A DNA stretch of 64,000 nucleotides, taken from Ceratopteris richardii. Taxonomy: Eukaryota; Streptophyta; Polypodiopsida; Polypodiales; Pteridaceae. Positions 1-10,470 of this stretch are shown in pieces. The DNA lies in NCBI GenBank assembly GCA_020310875.1, contig CM035444.1:17077977-17141976 (forward strand). Reading direction: 5' to 3'. A program made the position numbers and the translations under genes. The notes below the pieces were generated by a model. That model was given only the letters and a program-made list of their open reading frames with translations, was not told where the DNA came from and made no database searches. The first letter of the stretch is position 1; each line of letters begins with the position of its first letter.

Positions 1-652
1 AATACATCACTTACTTCCTTGATCTTTAGAAATTTATCATTGATGTCGTTATTGGTTCTCTTCCTCAAGTTATTTAGTTCATTTTTTAATTGAGTCTTCC
101 TAGTTTTTGTTGAGGTAGAGTACAATATTTCTAGGGTTTCCCACACTTTCATTGAAGTGTCTAGATCTTGAATATGTAATATCATTGCATTTCTAATATG
201 TTGAGATAGGATGCAAATAACCCTCTTATCTCTCTTATTCCATTCTATGATGATGTTCAATTGATCATGAGTTGGATTATCCTCCAATCTAGGATTTGCA
301 TCTTTTCCACTAATAAAGCCTCATAAACCCTTGCTCATGAGAAAGCTAGACATTATAAACCTCCATGGATAATAATTGTTCTTATCTAGCTTTTCAATTT
401 GTGTGCTATATTCTGACATGGTGTACTCTAATGTACTCTTTTAAGTAAGTCGTCTTGATGCAAAAAGAGTGATGGTTAGTGAGAAATTTACTTTTGTACT
501 TCAAAAATACAAAATGAGATGAGGTAGATGTCTTGCTTTTGCACCAGTAGAATGCCCTTGAACTCGAATCAATAGTCCCTCTTCTTCCAAAGCCTTCCAT
601 GGCTCCTTGTGTTCTTTGAGTTTCCTTGTGTGTCAAAGTTGCTTTGATACCA
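1..652 (-). mobile_element. Element I: Copia 5' internal part (gag, leader, primer site)
   Basis: On the minus strand a gag-like frame starts at position 419 and runs off the left edge. It shows the usual UBN2 gag order: an opening with LDKNNYYPWRF, then a WNKRDKRV block, then VWETLEILYSTSTKTRK and LKNELNNLRK. This is the N-terminal half of a Ty1/Copia gag, which packages element RNA in cytoplasmic particles. A leader of about 220 bases (420-640) separates it from a primer site at 641-652. The visible copy is broken. The rest of pol lies outside the window. Age cannot be estimated because only one LTR is visible. Confidence 0.8.
641..652 (-). other. Primer-binding site of element I (initiator tRNA-Met type)
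   Basis: On the minus strand the sequence reads TGGTATCAAAGC. This is one base from the TGGTATCAGAGC site used by most plant Copia elements, complementary to initiator tRNA-Met. It fixes the element on the minus strand and puts its LTR at higher coordinates. Confidence 0.7.
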
Positions 653-1426
653 TAGATGGGAGAATATACACCATCTCTATGCAGTTTGAAGCATGAATAG
701 CCTTGCAAGTATGTCCACAAATACCTCTGTTTACTCAAATCAATGATTCTCTTTGTTCCTATGGAATGAATTTGAGAGCTTTTGGCCACTCAAACTAGAC
801 TATGATAAATTCCTAATGCAAGTTATCCCACTCAAAATAGTTTCTTCTACTATGAGAACAAATGCTTCAAGGATGTGAAATCACTGCCTTCACTAGACAT
901 GCACACAAATATGACAATTCACTTCATATTTCATTTCTCTCAGACTATGCAAAGTTTAGACTTGATCTTCAAGAAAACTTTAGAGGACTATACTATCTTT
1001 CTCAAAAGCCAAATATTACAAAAAAATGATATCATATGAAGAGGGAACGTTTCTCAACACTCAGAGCTAACTTGCTTCTTGATAGAGAAAACAAAGAGTG
1101 AGCTATGGCTACTCAACATATGAAGAAAATACTCAAGCAAGCAGAGGGTTTGTTTACCAAGGGGCCTACTAGCTTATTCAAAGTCCTAAAGTGATAAAAC
1201 ACATTGGATCATACCAATTCAGAGTACATGAAGTGTTTATGTGACATGGAAAAGGTTCCCTAAATGATAGGATGCTCTTTTCCTAGAAAATAGGGTTCAT
1301 CACACCCAAGTGTGATAGGTGATTGGTTGAGAGTAATGAGGGGGATTTAAATTCAAATTTGAATGCATGTGTTGGAAATCACTTGAATGATGTGTGTGTG
1401 ACTCTGCTCCCATCCATATATACCCT

Positions 1427-1492
1427 ATTGTACTCTACAAATAGCAATGTTGTACTCTAAAAATAACAATGTTGTACTCTAAAAATAGCAAT
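1427..1492. repeat. 22-bp tandem repeat, three copies
   Basis: Three head-to-tail copies of a 22-base unit with core TGTACTCTAAAAATARCAA; copies 2 and 3 are nearly identical and copy 1 differs slightly. It lies inside the putative LTR of element I. Confidence 0.85.
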
Positions 1493-1540
1493 GATCCGGA
1501 ATACTCTAGTGTGAACATGTGGCCATCATGCAACACTCAT

Positions 1541-1582
1541 TCCCATTACTACCAAAGTAATTCCCATTACTACCAAAGTACC
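1541..1582. repeat. 21-bp direct repeat, two copies
   Basis: Two adjacent 21-base copies with core TCCCATTACTACCAAAGTA, differing only in the last two bases. This is a recent local duplication within the putative LTR of element I. Confidence 0.85.
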
Positions 1583-1688
1583 TTAGGGTATCCCTCGAGC
1601 TTGGGACCTTGGCTAGCTAGCCCTTGTTCCTCACACACATGGTGTGGATCAAATGGATTGATCCCTACGCATCAATGTCTGACACTCT

Positions 1689-1722
1689 CTCCCCCTTCTA
1701 AAGATCATTGTCCTCAATGATC
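1689..1722 (-). other. Polypurine-like tract and hairpin beside element I LTR
   Basis: On the minus strand an 8-base-arm hairpin (1703-1722) is followed by AGAAGGGGGAGAGAG and then TGTCAGAC. A polypurine tract directly before an LTR start is the signal for plus-strand priming at a 3' LTR. The hairpin sequence, GATCATTG-TCCT-CAATGATC on the plus strand, recurs exactly (inverted) in element H at 36470-36489, also beside a polypurine tract. Confidence 0.6.
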
Positions 1723-1809
1723 AATGAGGGAAAGTACTTGTGAACCAGAGCTTATGAATCCCAAGTAGAGTTAGTAAGTGGTAATCCTCTCCCGGCTACT
1801 AGATACTCC
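1723..1809. other. Short unassigned stretch
   Basis: I see no coding potential or repeat here. It may be internal sequence of element I or the diverged outer end of the A1 LTR. Confidence 0.4.
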
Positions 1810-2235
1810 TGCATGACATGATTCCTCAATCTCTTCTATCTTCGATCTAGTATCTCATAATTTTGGGACTCCATTTGAGCCCCCAAATAAGCCTTGGAAC
1901 CTAGTTTTTAACTAGGTCGGACACTAGGTATGGACAAGGCCAAAACCACTCAAAATACTATAAAAGACCTAGAGAGCTCATTTTTTGAGGTTAGCTTGTT
2001 GTAGATTTGAGCTTTCTAAGAGAGTTCTTTTGTAATCAAAGACCTTCCATGGTTCCACTCTTTGCTCTTGCCTTGTGTGTGTGTGTATGTGTGTGCATGC
2101 TTGTGTGCATTCATTCACGCACTTGTGCCTTCACTTGCTCACAGTCTTCATACCAGTCCCCACGTCTCCACGGGTTGACATTTATGAGGTGGATCTCCTC
2201 ACGTTGGTGCTTACCATTGTGCTAGAGTGACACCA
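1810..2235 (+). repeat. A1 5' LTR (outer end unclear)
   Basis: From about 1845 the sequence aligns with the A3 LTR (52191-52889) and, inverted, the A2 LTR (43851-44481). Shared landmarks are the TAACTAGG block near 1910, an ACTATAAAAG-type TATA element near 1958, the GAGAGCTCATTTTT block, a GT-rich microsatellite at about 2074-2108, and the terminal ACACCA. The outer 200 bases of the sister LTRs are not recognisable here, so the start is approximate and the LTR looks shortened. Confidence 0.75.
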
Positions 2236-2239
2236 AATT

Positions 2240-2257
2240 TGGCATCGTTGCCGGGGA
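2240..2257 (+). other. A1 primer-binding site (tRNA-Asp type)
   Basis: The sequence TGGCATCGTTGCCGGGGA matches, with two differences, the complement of the 3' end of plant tRNA-Asp (TGGCGCCGTTGCCGGGGA). It follows the LTR end by four bases, as in A2 and A3. It proves plus-strand polarity for A1. Confidence 0.85.
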
Positions 2258-2705
2258 GAGAACTTGGAGGACGAGCATGCGATGGTAAGATGTAGACTAG
2301 TGATGTTGAAAGGTAGAAAAATTAGTCATTTTCAGTTCAGTTTCTGAGTTTTTTTTCACCTTCATCATCATCATCACCATCATCTCCTCCCATCTTCACC
2401 TTCTCATATTTGTTTCGCTTTTTGAATGTACATTCCCTATTTTTGCCTCTTCTTCTTCATTCTTGGATGTGCGAGGAGTTTAGAGAGAGTTTAGAGCTGA
2501 AGCGTGGAGGAAATATTGAGTTTGACACTCTCAAGGCACCAAAATTTGAGTGACAATATTGCGGCCTAAAATGACCTGCGTTTGGTATCTCGAGTGGAGT
2601 ATCACGGGATTGGAGAGAGATCTTCCATTTACATGCACATAACACTAACCAAGAGGACACAAGGTACAGATATTTACAAAAAATTTTGAATTTGGACTTC
2701 AAAAA
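2258..2705 (+). other. A1 leader before the repeat array
   Basis: Untranslated leader. Just after the primer site lies a short block ending ATGGTAAGA that is also present in A2 and A3. A CATCATCATCACC microsatellite follows at about 2360-2390, and the sisters have the same type of repeat at the same place. I see no gene. Confidence 0.6.
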
Positions 2706-3290
2706 CTCCAAGTATCATGTCCGATTGAGTTTAGGTATCGTGATACCAAAACTCCCGTGTATTGTGATACTTGTCGAGTATCATGTACCGCCTCCTTGAG
2801 GTATCGTGATACCATCGAGGTATCGTGTATCAACAAGTTGAGGTATCATGGACTATGGGTTGAGTGGTATCATATCGTGCACCTTGTGGTATCATATCAT
2901 GAGCCACAAGCAATATTGTATCGTGAGAGAAAGTGGTATCATATCGTCTAGAAGGTATCGTATCACATAGAACTTGGTATCGTATCATGCCTTAGATCCC
3001 TTGGTATCATATCATCTTGCCAGAAGTATCATATCATGAGATAGGTCGGTATCGTATCGTGAAGCAAGAGGTATCATATCGTGACCACTTCCTGTATCGT
3101 ATCATTTTGATAGCAGTATCGTATTGCCCGACGTGGTATCGTCCGTAATGGTATCATGTATCGTGGAAAACAGAGGTATCATATCATAAAAATCTAGTAT
3201 CATGTATGATCATAGATCAAGTATCATATCGTGAAGTTCTAAGTATCGTATCGTGAGACCAAGTATCGTGTATCGCCTATCCGGAAATAC
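2706..3290 (+). repeat. A1 leader array of GGTATCRTATCGTG units
   Basis: About 25 degenerate short units built on GGTATCGTATCATG and on the palindrome GGTATCGTGATACC, spaced every 15 to 30 bases. It occupies the same place, between primer site and gag, as the arrays of A2 and A3, whose unit sequences are different. Small open frames here (for example 2757-2951) are by-products of the repeat and not genes. Confidence 0.85.
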
Positions 3291-3489
3291 TCCCTTAGAG
3301 ATCCTATTTCCTTGTTTTAACCCCCAAAACCCTGACTTGAAGGTGAAAGACCTAAAAGAGAGAGACATCGAGCACATAGGCATCAAAGAGATGAACATGA
3401 TTTCCCATTGCCTAGACCACGAGAACACCCAAGAACCCTTGCCCCCCTCTCAAGTGGTTAAGGCAATGAAGAACTTTTTTGATGGGTTC
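3291..3489 (+). pseudogene. A1 gag, N-terminal fragment
   Basis: Encodes gag sequence related to A3 gag, including the conserved stretch SQVVKAMKNFFDG that in A3 reads TQLVKSMKNYFDG. The coding sequence stops at the left border of element C and resumes, with the expected next residues, at 21275. Gag forms the particle of the element. Broken fossil. Confidence 0.75.
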
Positions 3490-3995
3490 TGTTAATCTTT
3501 ATTATTAATTTAAATTGTTAACCAATTTATGTGTGGGTTCTTGGGATGGTTAGGGGTCTATAATACAGAGGCCCTTTATGTATTTTCCCCAGTCACTTAT
3601 TAGTTTCTGGCAATTACAACATATTCAACTAATACTTCTAGTGCATAACAATTTCTTAACGATCACCATAACCACATATGCAGGACTTCTATTGTTCATT
3701 TAATATTATTGTTATAATCACGCTTCACTCACTAACAAGATGTTAACGTAGTACCTTATCCATTTCAATACTGAATCTTTACCAATATAGATGACACCAG
3801 AGTTGAATAACTTGTGATAGAATCAACTCCAGCTGATCGCCCAGACAAGACAGTCTAGCGACGCGTCTGTCGTCTCTTCCACACACTACTCTATTAATTA
3901 GGAAAATGTTACAACATTTTGCACGACACCCTTTTAGTGCGCGGCTTTTTCCTAATTACAATTAGTCTACTAAATAATATTTCGACGGCCTGACA
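3490..3995. repeat. C left LTR
   Basis: Begins TGTTAATC and ends CCTGACA; 506 bases, alignable end to end with 20767-21270. Contains the palindrome AAAATGTTACAACATTTT near 3904-3921. Confidence 0.93.
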
Positions 3996-3996
3996 C

Positions 3997-4020
3997 TGGC
4001 ACGCATGGTGGACTCGAACC
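3997..4020 (+). other. tRNA-3'-end complement beside the C left LTR
   Basis: One base inside the left LTR the plus strand starts TGGCACGC and ends GGTGGACTCGAACC. Its reverse complement has the T-arm signature GGTTCGAGTCC and ends in CCA, so it looks like a 24-base primer site for a tRNA I cannot name. That would make the plus strand the genomic strand, although pol is on the minus strand. On the minus strand the same place shows no polypurine tract. Confidence 0.5.
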
Positions 4021-4041
4021 TAGCAGGCTAAATTACAAGAG

Positions 4042-4748
4042 TTAAGAATCATCAATGATTCCTTGGATATACATGGTTCTAGCTAACTTAAAGGTACAGG
4101 AGATTTTCTGTTTGAGGGATTCTAGCATCTCTTGCAAAATTTGAGGTTCGACCAGGTGTGCATCGATCTGCACAGAGCTGGAAGTGATCACTTGAGAGAG
4201 TAATACTTCAGCTTGATTCTGCAAAAAGGCTTCTTGGATGTAGAAGTCATTTTCTAGCGCAGCATCGCGGCGTAATTTCATGTCTTCAATCTTTACATCA
4301 ATGCGAGATAACCGCTCTTGCTGGATACCAAGTTGTTTCTTGCGGCATTCGAGCTCTTGTGATTGAAACTGCATTATTTTAAAGAAATCTTGCCTTTCCT
4401 TCTGGATAGCTACGACCTCCTTCTTAAGTTTAATGGTCCGACCTATTTCCTCTTCGAGTGACTGGCTTTTCTGGAAGAGTTCTTCAGTGACTTTCTTCAA
4501 CTCTATCTCTGCTTGTAATGCTTTATCGGCGAGCACTTGATAAGCCTTCTTGATCATAAGGAACCGACTACAAGGGTGTCTAACTGATTCCGTAATGCAC
4601 GCATAGAATCCTCCTTGTCAATCACTATTTGCTTGAGTTGACTGATCTCTACATCACGAGCTGTGATGATGGCATCCTTCTCTGTCAACTGTCCTTGTAA
4701 GATATGGAGCTGCTCCTGCAATAGACTTGCATCTACTTTCACTGCCAA
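4042..4748 (-). pseudogene. C extra frames with coiled coil
   Basis: Two adjoining minus-strand frames (4042-4557, 171 residues, and 4554-4748, 64 residues) are rich in E, K, Q and L with heptad-like spacing, for example ELKKVTEELFQKSQSLEEEI, and predict long coiled coils. They lie downstream of integrase, where some plant Gypsy and Sirevirus elements carry an extra, sometimes env-like, gene. I see no transmembrane segment and do not recognise the protein. It could be captured host sequence. Only 46 bases separate it from the LTR. Confidence 0.55.
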
Positions 4749-5033
4749 AATTTCTTCTTGGAGGGATGCGATGTCTGCTTTGAGTAGATCAACCTTGGAT
4801 TGATACTCCGTACATAGGGATTGATGGGCGTCTTGTAATTGGTGAGGGAGATGCTTGGAAAGGTGAATAAGTTAATTTCCTGTCTGGGCTAATTGAGCCA
4901 ATGAGTCAGGGACACTGGAGGTGGAGATGGCCGAGAGGGATTAGCCGAAACTGTGGTGGAAGAAGAAGAGGGCGAATAATTGGGAGACGAAGGGAGAGGA
5001 AGGGCTACTGAATGGCGCGGTGAAGGAGGAGGG

Positions 5034-6134
5034 CTAGGTAGTAAAGGCACTTTGGACAGAGAAAAGAAGAGGAGGATTTTTGGGTGAAGATGGTAGGGCA
5101 AGAGTTGTTATCGTAATAGGCTGGATATCCGATTGTACCATCACTTCCTCAGTTTTCACTTGCTTCATGACTTGCACAACCTTTGTGATGGTTTCGGGCG
5201 CTTGCTCCTCGGACTGAGGCGGCGACTGAATGACCGTATCACCGGGATGGACGTCTTCCATTACAGTGTCTAGAGTGGCTTGATCCTTAGGAGATGGTGG
5301 ACCAGAGAGAATCGGTGCGAAGGAGGAAGTATCTTGCACTTGGACTGTTGATGAAGGCTGAATTTGACTTTGAGAGGGGCTCAATTTGCGATGCTTCCCC
5401 CGGAAAAATTGCAAGAGGTCATCGTTGTCTTCAACCTCTATGACATGCACGGATTCTTTGTGAAAGAGAAGAGCATCCATTGGACGAGGCTGCGATTGTT
5501 GAATCGTCGAAAGAAGGAAAGAGAGCAGATGAGGGAGTCATGTGTGAGGGATGTCACCCTTCGCAATCTATATGGAAACCGCCTAACATTCTTGCTGAAT
5601 TCGTTGGAAGAAGAACAAGGCCCAATTAACCGCTTTTCATGCAGCAGTGATCATGGAGTAAAATGGTCGAGAAATACTGTAAGTGCATTTTTGGAGGTTG
5701 AGTGTAGCCAAGAGGAACTGTAGGGTTGAGCACTCCAGTTCAGGGTGACAGAGAATAGCAAATTCATTGGAGGATTGACGTGATAAAAGCTGCTTCATGG
5801 TCGTCATAGGCAAGAGGGGCACATCTACACTACCCTCGTGAGGGAGATGGAATCCCTCAACGATGGTGTTTAGGGTGATGACAACATGCGGATCAAGACA
5901 CGTGAGCGGCCAACAAGTTTCTATAGCGGGAGTATCAGCTATGGCAGAAACGATTTGGGCAAAGAATGGGTGACATTCGATCGAATGCCATGGCAATTCG
6001 GTGAATGCTAAAAGCCCGCATGTGTGCAAAAGCTCGCTCAATTTAGGAGCGAGGCCAGCACGGAAGGTAGTGATATTTGCCAAAGCTTCCATGGCAAGCA
6101 AGATAGCATGAATGCAGAAGATAGCACAGAACAC
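5034..6134 (-). pseudogene. C extra frames upstream of the coiled coil
   Basis: Minus-strand frames at 5637-6134 (165 residues) and 5034-5480 (148 residues). The first has a hydrophobic, cysteine-containing globular look. The second is proline-, serine- and acid-rich and likely disordered. Together with the coiled coil at 4042-4748 they give the layout globular, linker, coiled coil. The globular part distantly resembles plant-mobile-domain-like proteins often found captured in plant transposons, but I cannot confirm this by eye. Confidence 0.4.
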
Positions 6135-6539
6135 TCAGAGTGCAAAAACACAGTAGCGAGAAAGAGGGAGAAGAACGTGACTAAGTAAAAACACCAAATG
6201 GAAACACGGGAAGAAAACATAATCATCACCAGTTGTTGGGAATATGCAGACATAATGATGCCATGCACGCATTAATGGAATCCTAGACACATAGTGCGGC
6301 AGCTAATCATGGATAGGTAATAAAACGGGAATTTTACGGTCAATCGATCAATCGGAACGCGTAGAATGGAAAGAGAAGTCAGGCAACAACAGTGACATAA
6401 ACCGACCAGAGAAAAAAATACCAATAAATAATCAAGATGAGGAAGGCATTGCATAATACGAATGAAGTTTCGATCCATTTATAGATTTAGATAGAAGAGT
6501 ACCAATTAAAGTGGATAATCATAATGTAGTGGATCCGAC
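6135..6539 (-). other. C stretch between integrase and extra frames
   Basis: Short minus-strand frames only; no motif recognised. Probably spacer or decayed coding sequence of C. Confidence 0.4.
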
Positions 6540-7708
6540 CTAATCTTCAATATGGTAAGGACCAAACCACCAAATTTTGAACTTGCCCATTGAACGATTA
6601 GACTTAGCATTATAGAACAGAACTAATTGTCCTTTGGTAAAAATGGGAGTGGGGAGAAACTCATCATGGGTCTTAGCTTGCCGCAGTTGCACTTCTTGCA
6701 ACATCAGAAAACTTTCCAGGCATTGTTCCTCCAAAGACCGCAACACATCCAACCGGAAAGGAAATGATTCTTCCGGTAATAGCTTATGGTCCAGTGCCAC
6801 CCGTAGGCTAGGTAGCACCAACTCCATGGGTGGAATGGCCTCCTGCCCATATGACAATTTAAAAGGCGTATTGCCTGTAGCCACTTTGTAATTCGTACGA
6901 TAAGCCCATAGGACCGAAGGAAGGAATTGATCCCAATGCTCAGGACATTCCAAAACTAATTTCTTGAGCATGTTAAGAAGGGTTTTATTGGTACTTTCAG
7001 TAAGACCATTGGCGCGAGGATAATACGGGGAGCTAAATTTATGAAGAATCTTCAGGGTTCAGGTAATCGCTTGCATTAAGGAATTAACAAAATGTGTGCC
7101 CTGATCCGAAACAATCTCTAAGGGAAGATCAAACTAAGGGAAAACATCAATCATCAAACATTTGACCACCACGGACACAGTTGTGGACCATAAAGCCCAA
7201 GCTTCCGCCCACCGAGTAGCATAATCCGTACAAGTAAGTATATATCGCTGGTTAGTAATCGTAGCAGGAGGTGTAATGGGACCAATGAAATCCAAACCCC
7301 ACTTTTGAAAAGGTTCAAGGGGAGAGATACGCTGCAGTGGAAAATGATGCCGTTGTAAAGGCTGTCCCGATCATTGGCAAGCATCACACTTTTTGACATA
7401 AGAAGCTATATCAAGCTACATAGGGGGCCACCATAAGCCACTGTGTAGAATTTTCAGGTAAGTAAGATCGAATGAAAAATGACCACCAGAAGGAGTAGAA
7501 TGGGCCATGTCAATAACTGAAGGAACTTCATGGGGAGGTATACAACGTAAAGTGCACTAGATGAGTCCATGTAGTATAGATGTCCTACAATGATCCGAAA
7601 CCATCGACTATACATTGCCAATTTACGGCGAGTAGAAGTAGAAGTATTAGTCGGGGAGCTACCACTCGTGAGAAAGATCATAAGAGTATCATAATACGAA
7701 GGTGCCAC
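6540..7708 (-). pseudogene. C integrase region
   Basis: Several minus-strand pieces match Ty3/Gypsy integrase, which joins the DNA copy to the host chromosome. The piece at 6540-6971 carries the late core and C-terminal block with VLWAYRTNYKVATGNTPFKL followed by GQLVLFYNAKS. Upstream pieces at 7154-7399 and 7454-7708 cover the earlier core and the zinc-binding end. The region is broken. Confidence 0.75.
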
Positions 7709-8190
7709 CGGAGCTCCTTACAATCATCCTGGACCGAATCAGACGCATAGATAGCAGGGGTAGTATCATCAATTCCACTAGGAAGTTCACTGGAATCAAG
7801 CCGAGATAAGAAATTAGCCAGCACATGTGCTGACCCCGGATGATGCACAACCTCATAATCAAATTCTTGCAGCAATAGCACCCATATGACTAATCGGCCC
7901 CCCAAATGTTGCTGGCGGACAAGATAAACCAAAGCTACATGGTCCACATGAAAGGTAAATCGTCGTCCCAGTAAATAATGCCAGAATTTCTTCACCGAAT
8001 AAACTAAACCCAGACATTTGTGCTCAGTGACATAATAATTTCGTTCAGCAGTAGCTAAACATCGACAAGCATAACAAATAGGGTGGAACCACTTATCCTA
8101 TTGTTGCATGAGCATGCTACCGATTGCATGGTTCGATGCATCCACAAAGACATGGAACGAAAGCTGCCAGTTTGGTGCTTGTAGGATATG
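7709..8190 (-). pseudogene. C RNase H region
   Basis: Minus-strand coding similar to Gypsy RNase H: FHVFVDASNHAIGSML near 8110-8160, then RFTFHVDHVALVYLVRQQHL and VLLLQEFDYEVVHHPGSAHV. RNase H removes the RNA strand during reverse transcription. It directly follows the reverse transcriptase, as usual for this class. Broken. Confidence 0.8.
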
Positions 8191-8199
8191 AGCCTGGGT

Positions 8200-9127
8200 T
8201 AAAAGTATTTTCAGTCAATCAAAGGCAATTTGGCACTCCTCAGTCTAGATGAGCTGTCGGGGATTGCTAATAATCAACCAATTGAGGGGTATAGCTAAAT
8301 GTGCGAGCCACCGAAGATGCCACCCATGCTAGTGTATTTGCCCAAGGAATCGCATAACTTCTTTTGGGGTCGTAGGGGCAGGAGCCTTCAACACTGCTTG
8401 CACTTTATCTGGGTCCACTTGAATGCCTTGCTGTGAAATAATATGACCAAGCAACTTGCCACAGGACATCCAAAAGACCAACTTGTTGGGATCTAAGCAC
8501 AAACAAAACTCTCGACACTTAGAGAAGAAGCACCGTAAGTGATAGAGGTGTGCCGATGCGTCACCAGATAATGAAAAATCATCTAGATACAACTGCATAA
8601 AGGTGGTTAGGTAGGGGGAAAAAATTTATTGCATACAGCATTGGAAGGTATTGGGAGCATTGCGGAGACCAAACCACATCACCATACACGCATATACACC
8701 CCAGTTTGTAATAAACACAATTTTTGGTATGTCCATTTCAGCCATGCGCACCTGATTATAGCCACTGTAACCATCCAAAAAGGAATACATTTCTCGTCCG
8801 GCAACATCATCGAGCATTGTATCCAAAAAGGGAAGTGGGAAAGGATCAGGCACAGTCGTCGCATTTAATTTTTGGTAATCCACACAGATACGCAACTGCT
8901 TATTTTTCTTTGGGACAATGACAATAGGTGAAATCCATTCTGCATGCTCAATGGGGATGATGAAACCTACTTTCAGCAAATGATCCAATTCATCTTTCAC
9001 TTGAGCAGCATAATTGGGGTTCATGTGATAATTGGGTTGCTTGATTGGACGTGCATCCGGCTTTAGCATCACATGGTGTTGATAGATGTGAGGGTCCAAC
9101 CCTTTCATATCTTGATAGTCCCACACA
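8200..9127 (-). pseudogene. C reverse transcriptase region
   Basis: Minus-strand frames 8626-9126 and 8329-8598 carry the Gypsy reverse transcriptase blocks: WISPIVIVPKKNKQLRICVDYQKLN, the FSFLDGYSGYNQVRM-type block, WFGLRNAPNTFQ, and the catalytic loop in QLYLDDFSLSG followed by LGHIISQQGIQVDPDKVQAV. The upstream edge coincides with the insertion point of element B. Broken. Confidence 0.85.
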
Positions 9128-9132
9128 CATAC

Positions 9133-9454
9133 TGTTGAAATGAGGAAGGCCTACTCCTACTCTACTCACATGCAAACTTCTAACAATCTAAGGAGGAAGG
9201 AACAAGAGATAACAAAACATGATGAGTAAATTAAAATGGAAGAAACTTACAAATTATGCTCTATGAGCATAAAGACTCCATGAGGAGAGTGAGGGCACTC
9301 TTGCCAAGAGCTTGAGTGAATGAGCTTGTATGGAGTGAAGGAGAGGCCTTGCTTATATGGAGTTTGGGAGAATTCCCTTGCATGTGGGATATATGTGCTT
9401 GCATGAGAATGAAAGTGAGTTGGGACAAAAGGGTGGAGCATGGAACTCTCAACA
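9133..9454 (-). repeat. B 3' LTR
   Basis: Begins TGTTGAAATGAGG and ends CTCTCAACA; about 7 differences from the 11670-11991 copy over 322 bases. Confidence 0.95.
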
Positions 9455-9463
9455 CCCCCCTCC
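9455..9463 (-). other. B polypurine tract
   Basis: On the minus strand GGAGGGGGG lies directly against the 3' LTR, the expected plus-strand primer of the element. Confidence 0.75.
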
Positions 9464-9493
9464 ATGTGATGACCCTTTTGTTTTTAATCTGGG

Positions 9494-9625
9494 GGACTAG
9501 TGACATTTGGGATCACTTAGTCCATTAATTTTTAGGATCTAAGGACATATGGGATCCTTAGACATATACTTGGACATTTAGGATCCAAGTGCTTTTGGGG
9601 ATCTAGGGACATATGGGATCCCTAG
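9494..9625 (-). repeat. Four hairpins with conserved loop in B 3' untranslated region
   Basis: Units at 9494-9523, 9539-9561, 9568-9590 and 9603-9625 share a nine-base centre CATWTRGGA on the plus strand. Each is bracketed by complementary arms that differ between units: CTAAGGA/TCCTTAG, ACTTGGA/TCCAAGT, CTAGGGA/TCCCTAG, and the longer GGACTAGTGA/TCACTTAGTCC. Arms change together while the loop stays, the pattern expected of selected or copied RNA stem-loops. Confidence 0.8.
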
Positions 9626-10470
9626 ACATATAAAGGGTTTACATCATGAGGTAGGTGGTGTTTTTGAGATGCTTTAAAAGAGATATTCTTTACAAACTGT
9701 TGCTTTGGGTGACCCATCAGATTCTTCATCACTTCTTTCTTCACTAATGTTGGCATATTTCTTGGGTTTGTAGTAGCATTTCTCTTCAGGATGATTGGTT
9801 CTCTTGCAAAAGTGACATGGTTTGTACTTTTTATGAGGAGGATTCTTCTTGTTGAAAAGAGCTTTCTCTTGAGAGGAGTTGTGGGTTTGAATGTTCTTTT
9901 CTTCATCAAGGAGGCTAGCTTCAACATCACTAAGGGTTGGTTGTGGAAGGAGCCTAAGTGTGGTGATGATGTGGTCATATGAATCCTAGGGAAGACTTCG
10001 TAGTAGCAACGCAATGAGTACATCTTCGTCAAGATTTTTGTCAATGTCAACAAGTTGTGTACACATACTCTTGAAGATATTAAGGTGGGAGGCCAAAGAG
10101 GAGTTGCGCTCCATTTTGAGATCAAATAAGTTCATAAGAAGGGTGATTTTGGAAGATTTGGCTTTAGATCCAAAAAGATGATCAAGTTGCACCCATGCAT
10201 CATAGGCGGTGCCCTTCTCATCAATGTGATGCACATATTGATTGCTTAGCCCAAGTGCAATGGTGGATAATGCTTTCTCATCCTTGATTTGCCAAGAAGC
10301 TTCACCTTCTCACGTTGTTGGTTTCTTCTCCTTGCCGTAAACAATACTCCATAGGCCTTTCTTCATGAGGTTATATTGCATTTTGACTTGCCATGTGTGG
10401 AAATGTTGACCAGTGAAAGTGGACTCGTTCTTTTCCTCCATAGTCAAGAATGAGGTAGGGGTTCGAAAGC
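9622..10470 (-). pseudogene. B gag remnant
   Basis: Minus-strand frames at 9622-10125 and 9986-10234 hold decayed Copia gag. The best block reads HIDEKGTAYDAWVQLDHLFG, then LMNLFDLKMERNSSLASHLN and DVLIALLLRSLP, the usual UBN2 succession. A cysteine-histidine stretch near 9800 resembles a zinc knuckle. Broken. Confidence 0.7.

Larger units (their letters stand above)
653..1688 (-). repeat. Putative LTR of element I
   Basis: This stretch lies between the primer site at 641-652 and a polypurine-like tract at 1689-1700 (minus strand). On the minus strand it would begin TGTCAGAC at 1688 and end next to the primer site. No second copy is in the window, so the limits are inferred from the flanking signals only. 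A length of about 1 kb is normal for plant Copia LTRs. It contains two small tandem repeats (1427-1492 and 1541-1582). Confidence 0.45.

Noticed and set aside
2757-2951. Small plus-strand frame with CRVSCTASLRYRDT
   Set aside because: It reads through the GGTATCRT leader array of A1 and has no counterpart in sister elements.
3997-4020. Remnant of a real tRNA gene
   Set aside because: Only the complement of a 3' end with CCA is present; nuclear tRNA genes do not encode CCA, and no D-arm or anticodon arm is nearby. A primer-type site is more likely.
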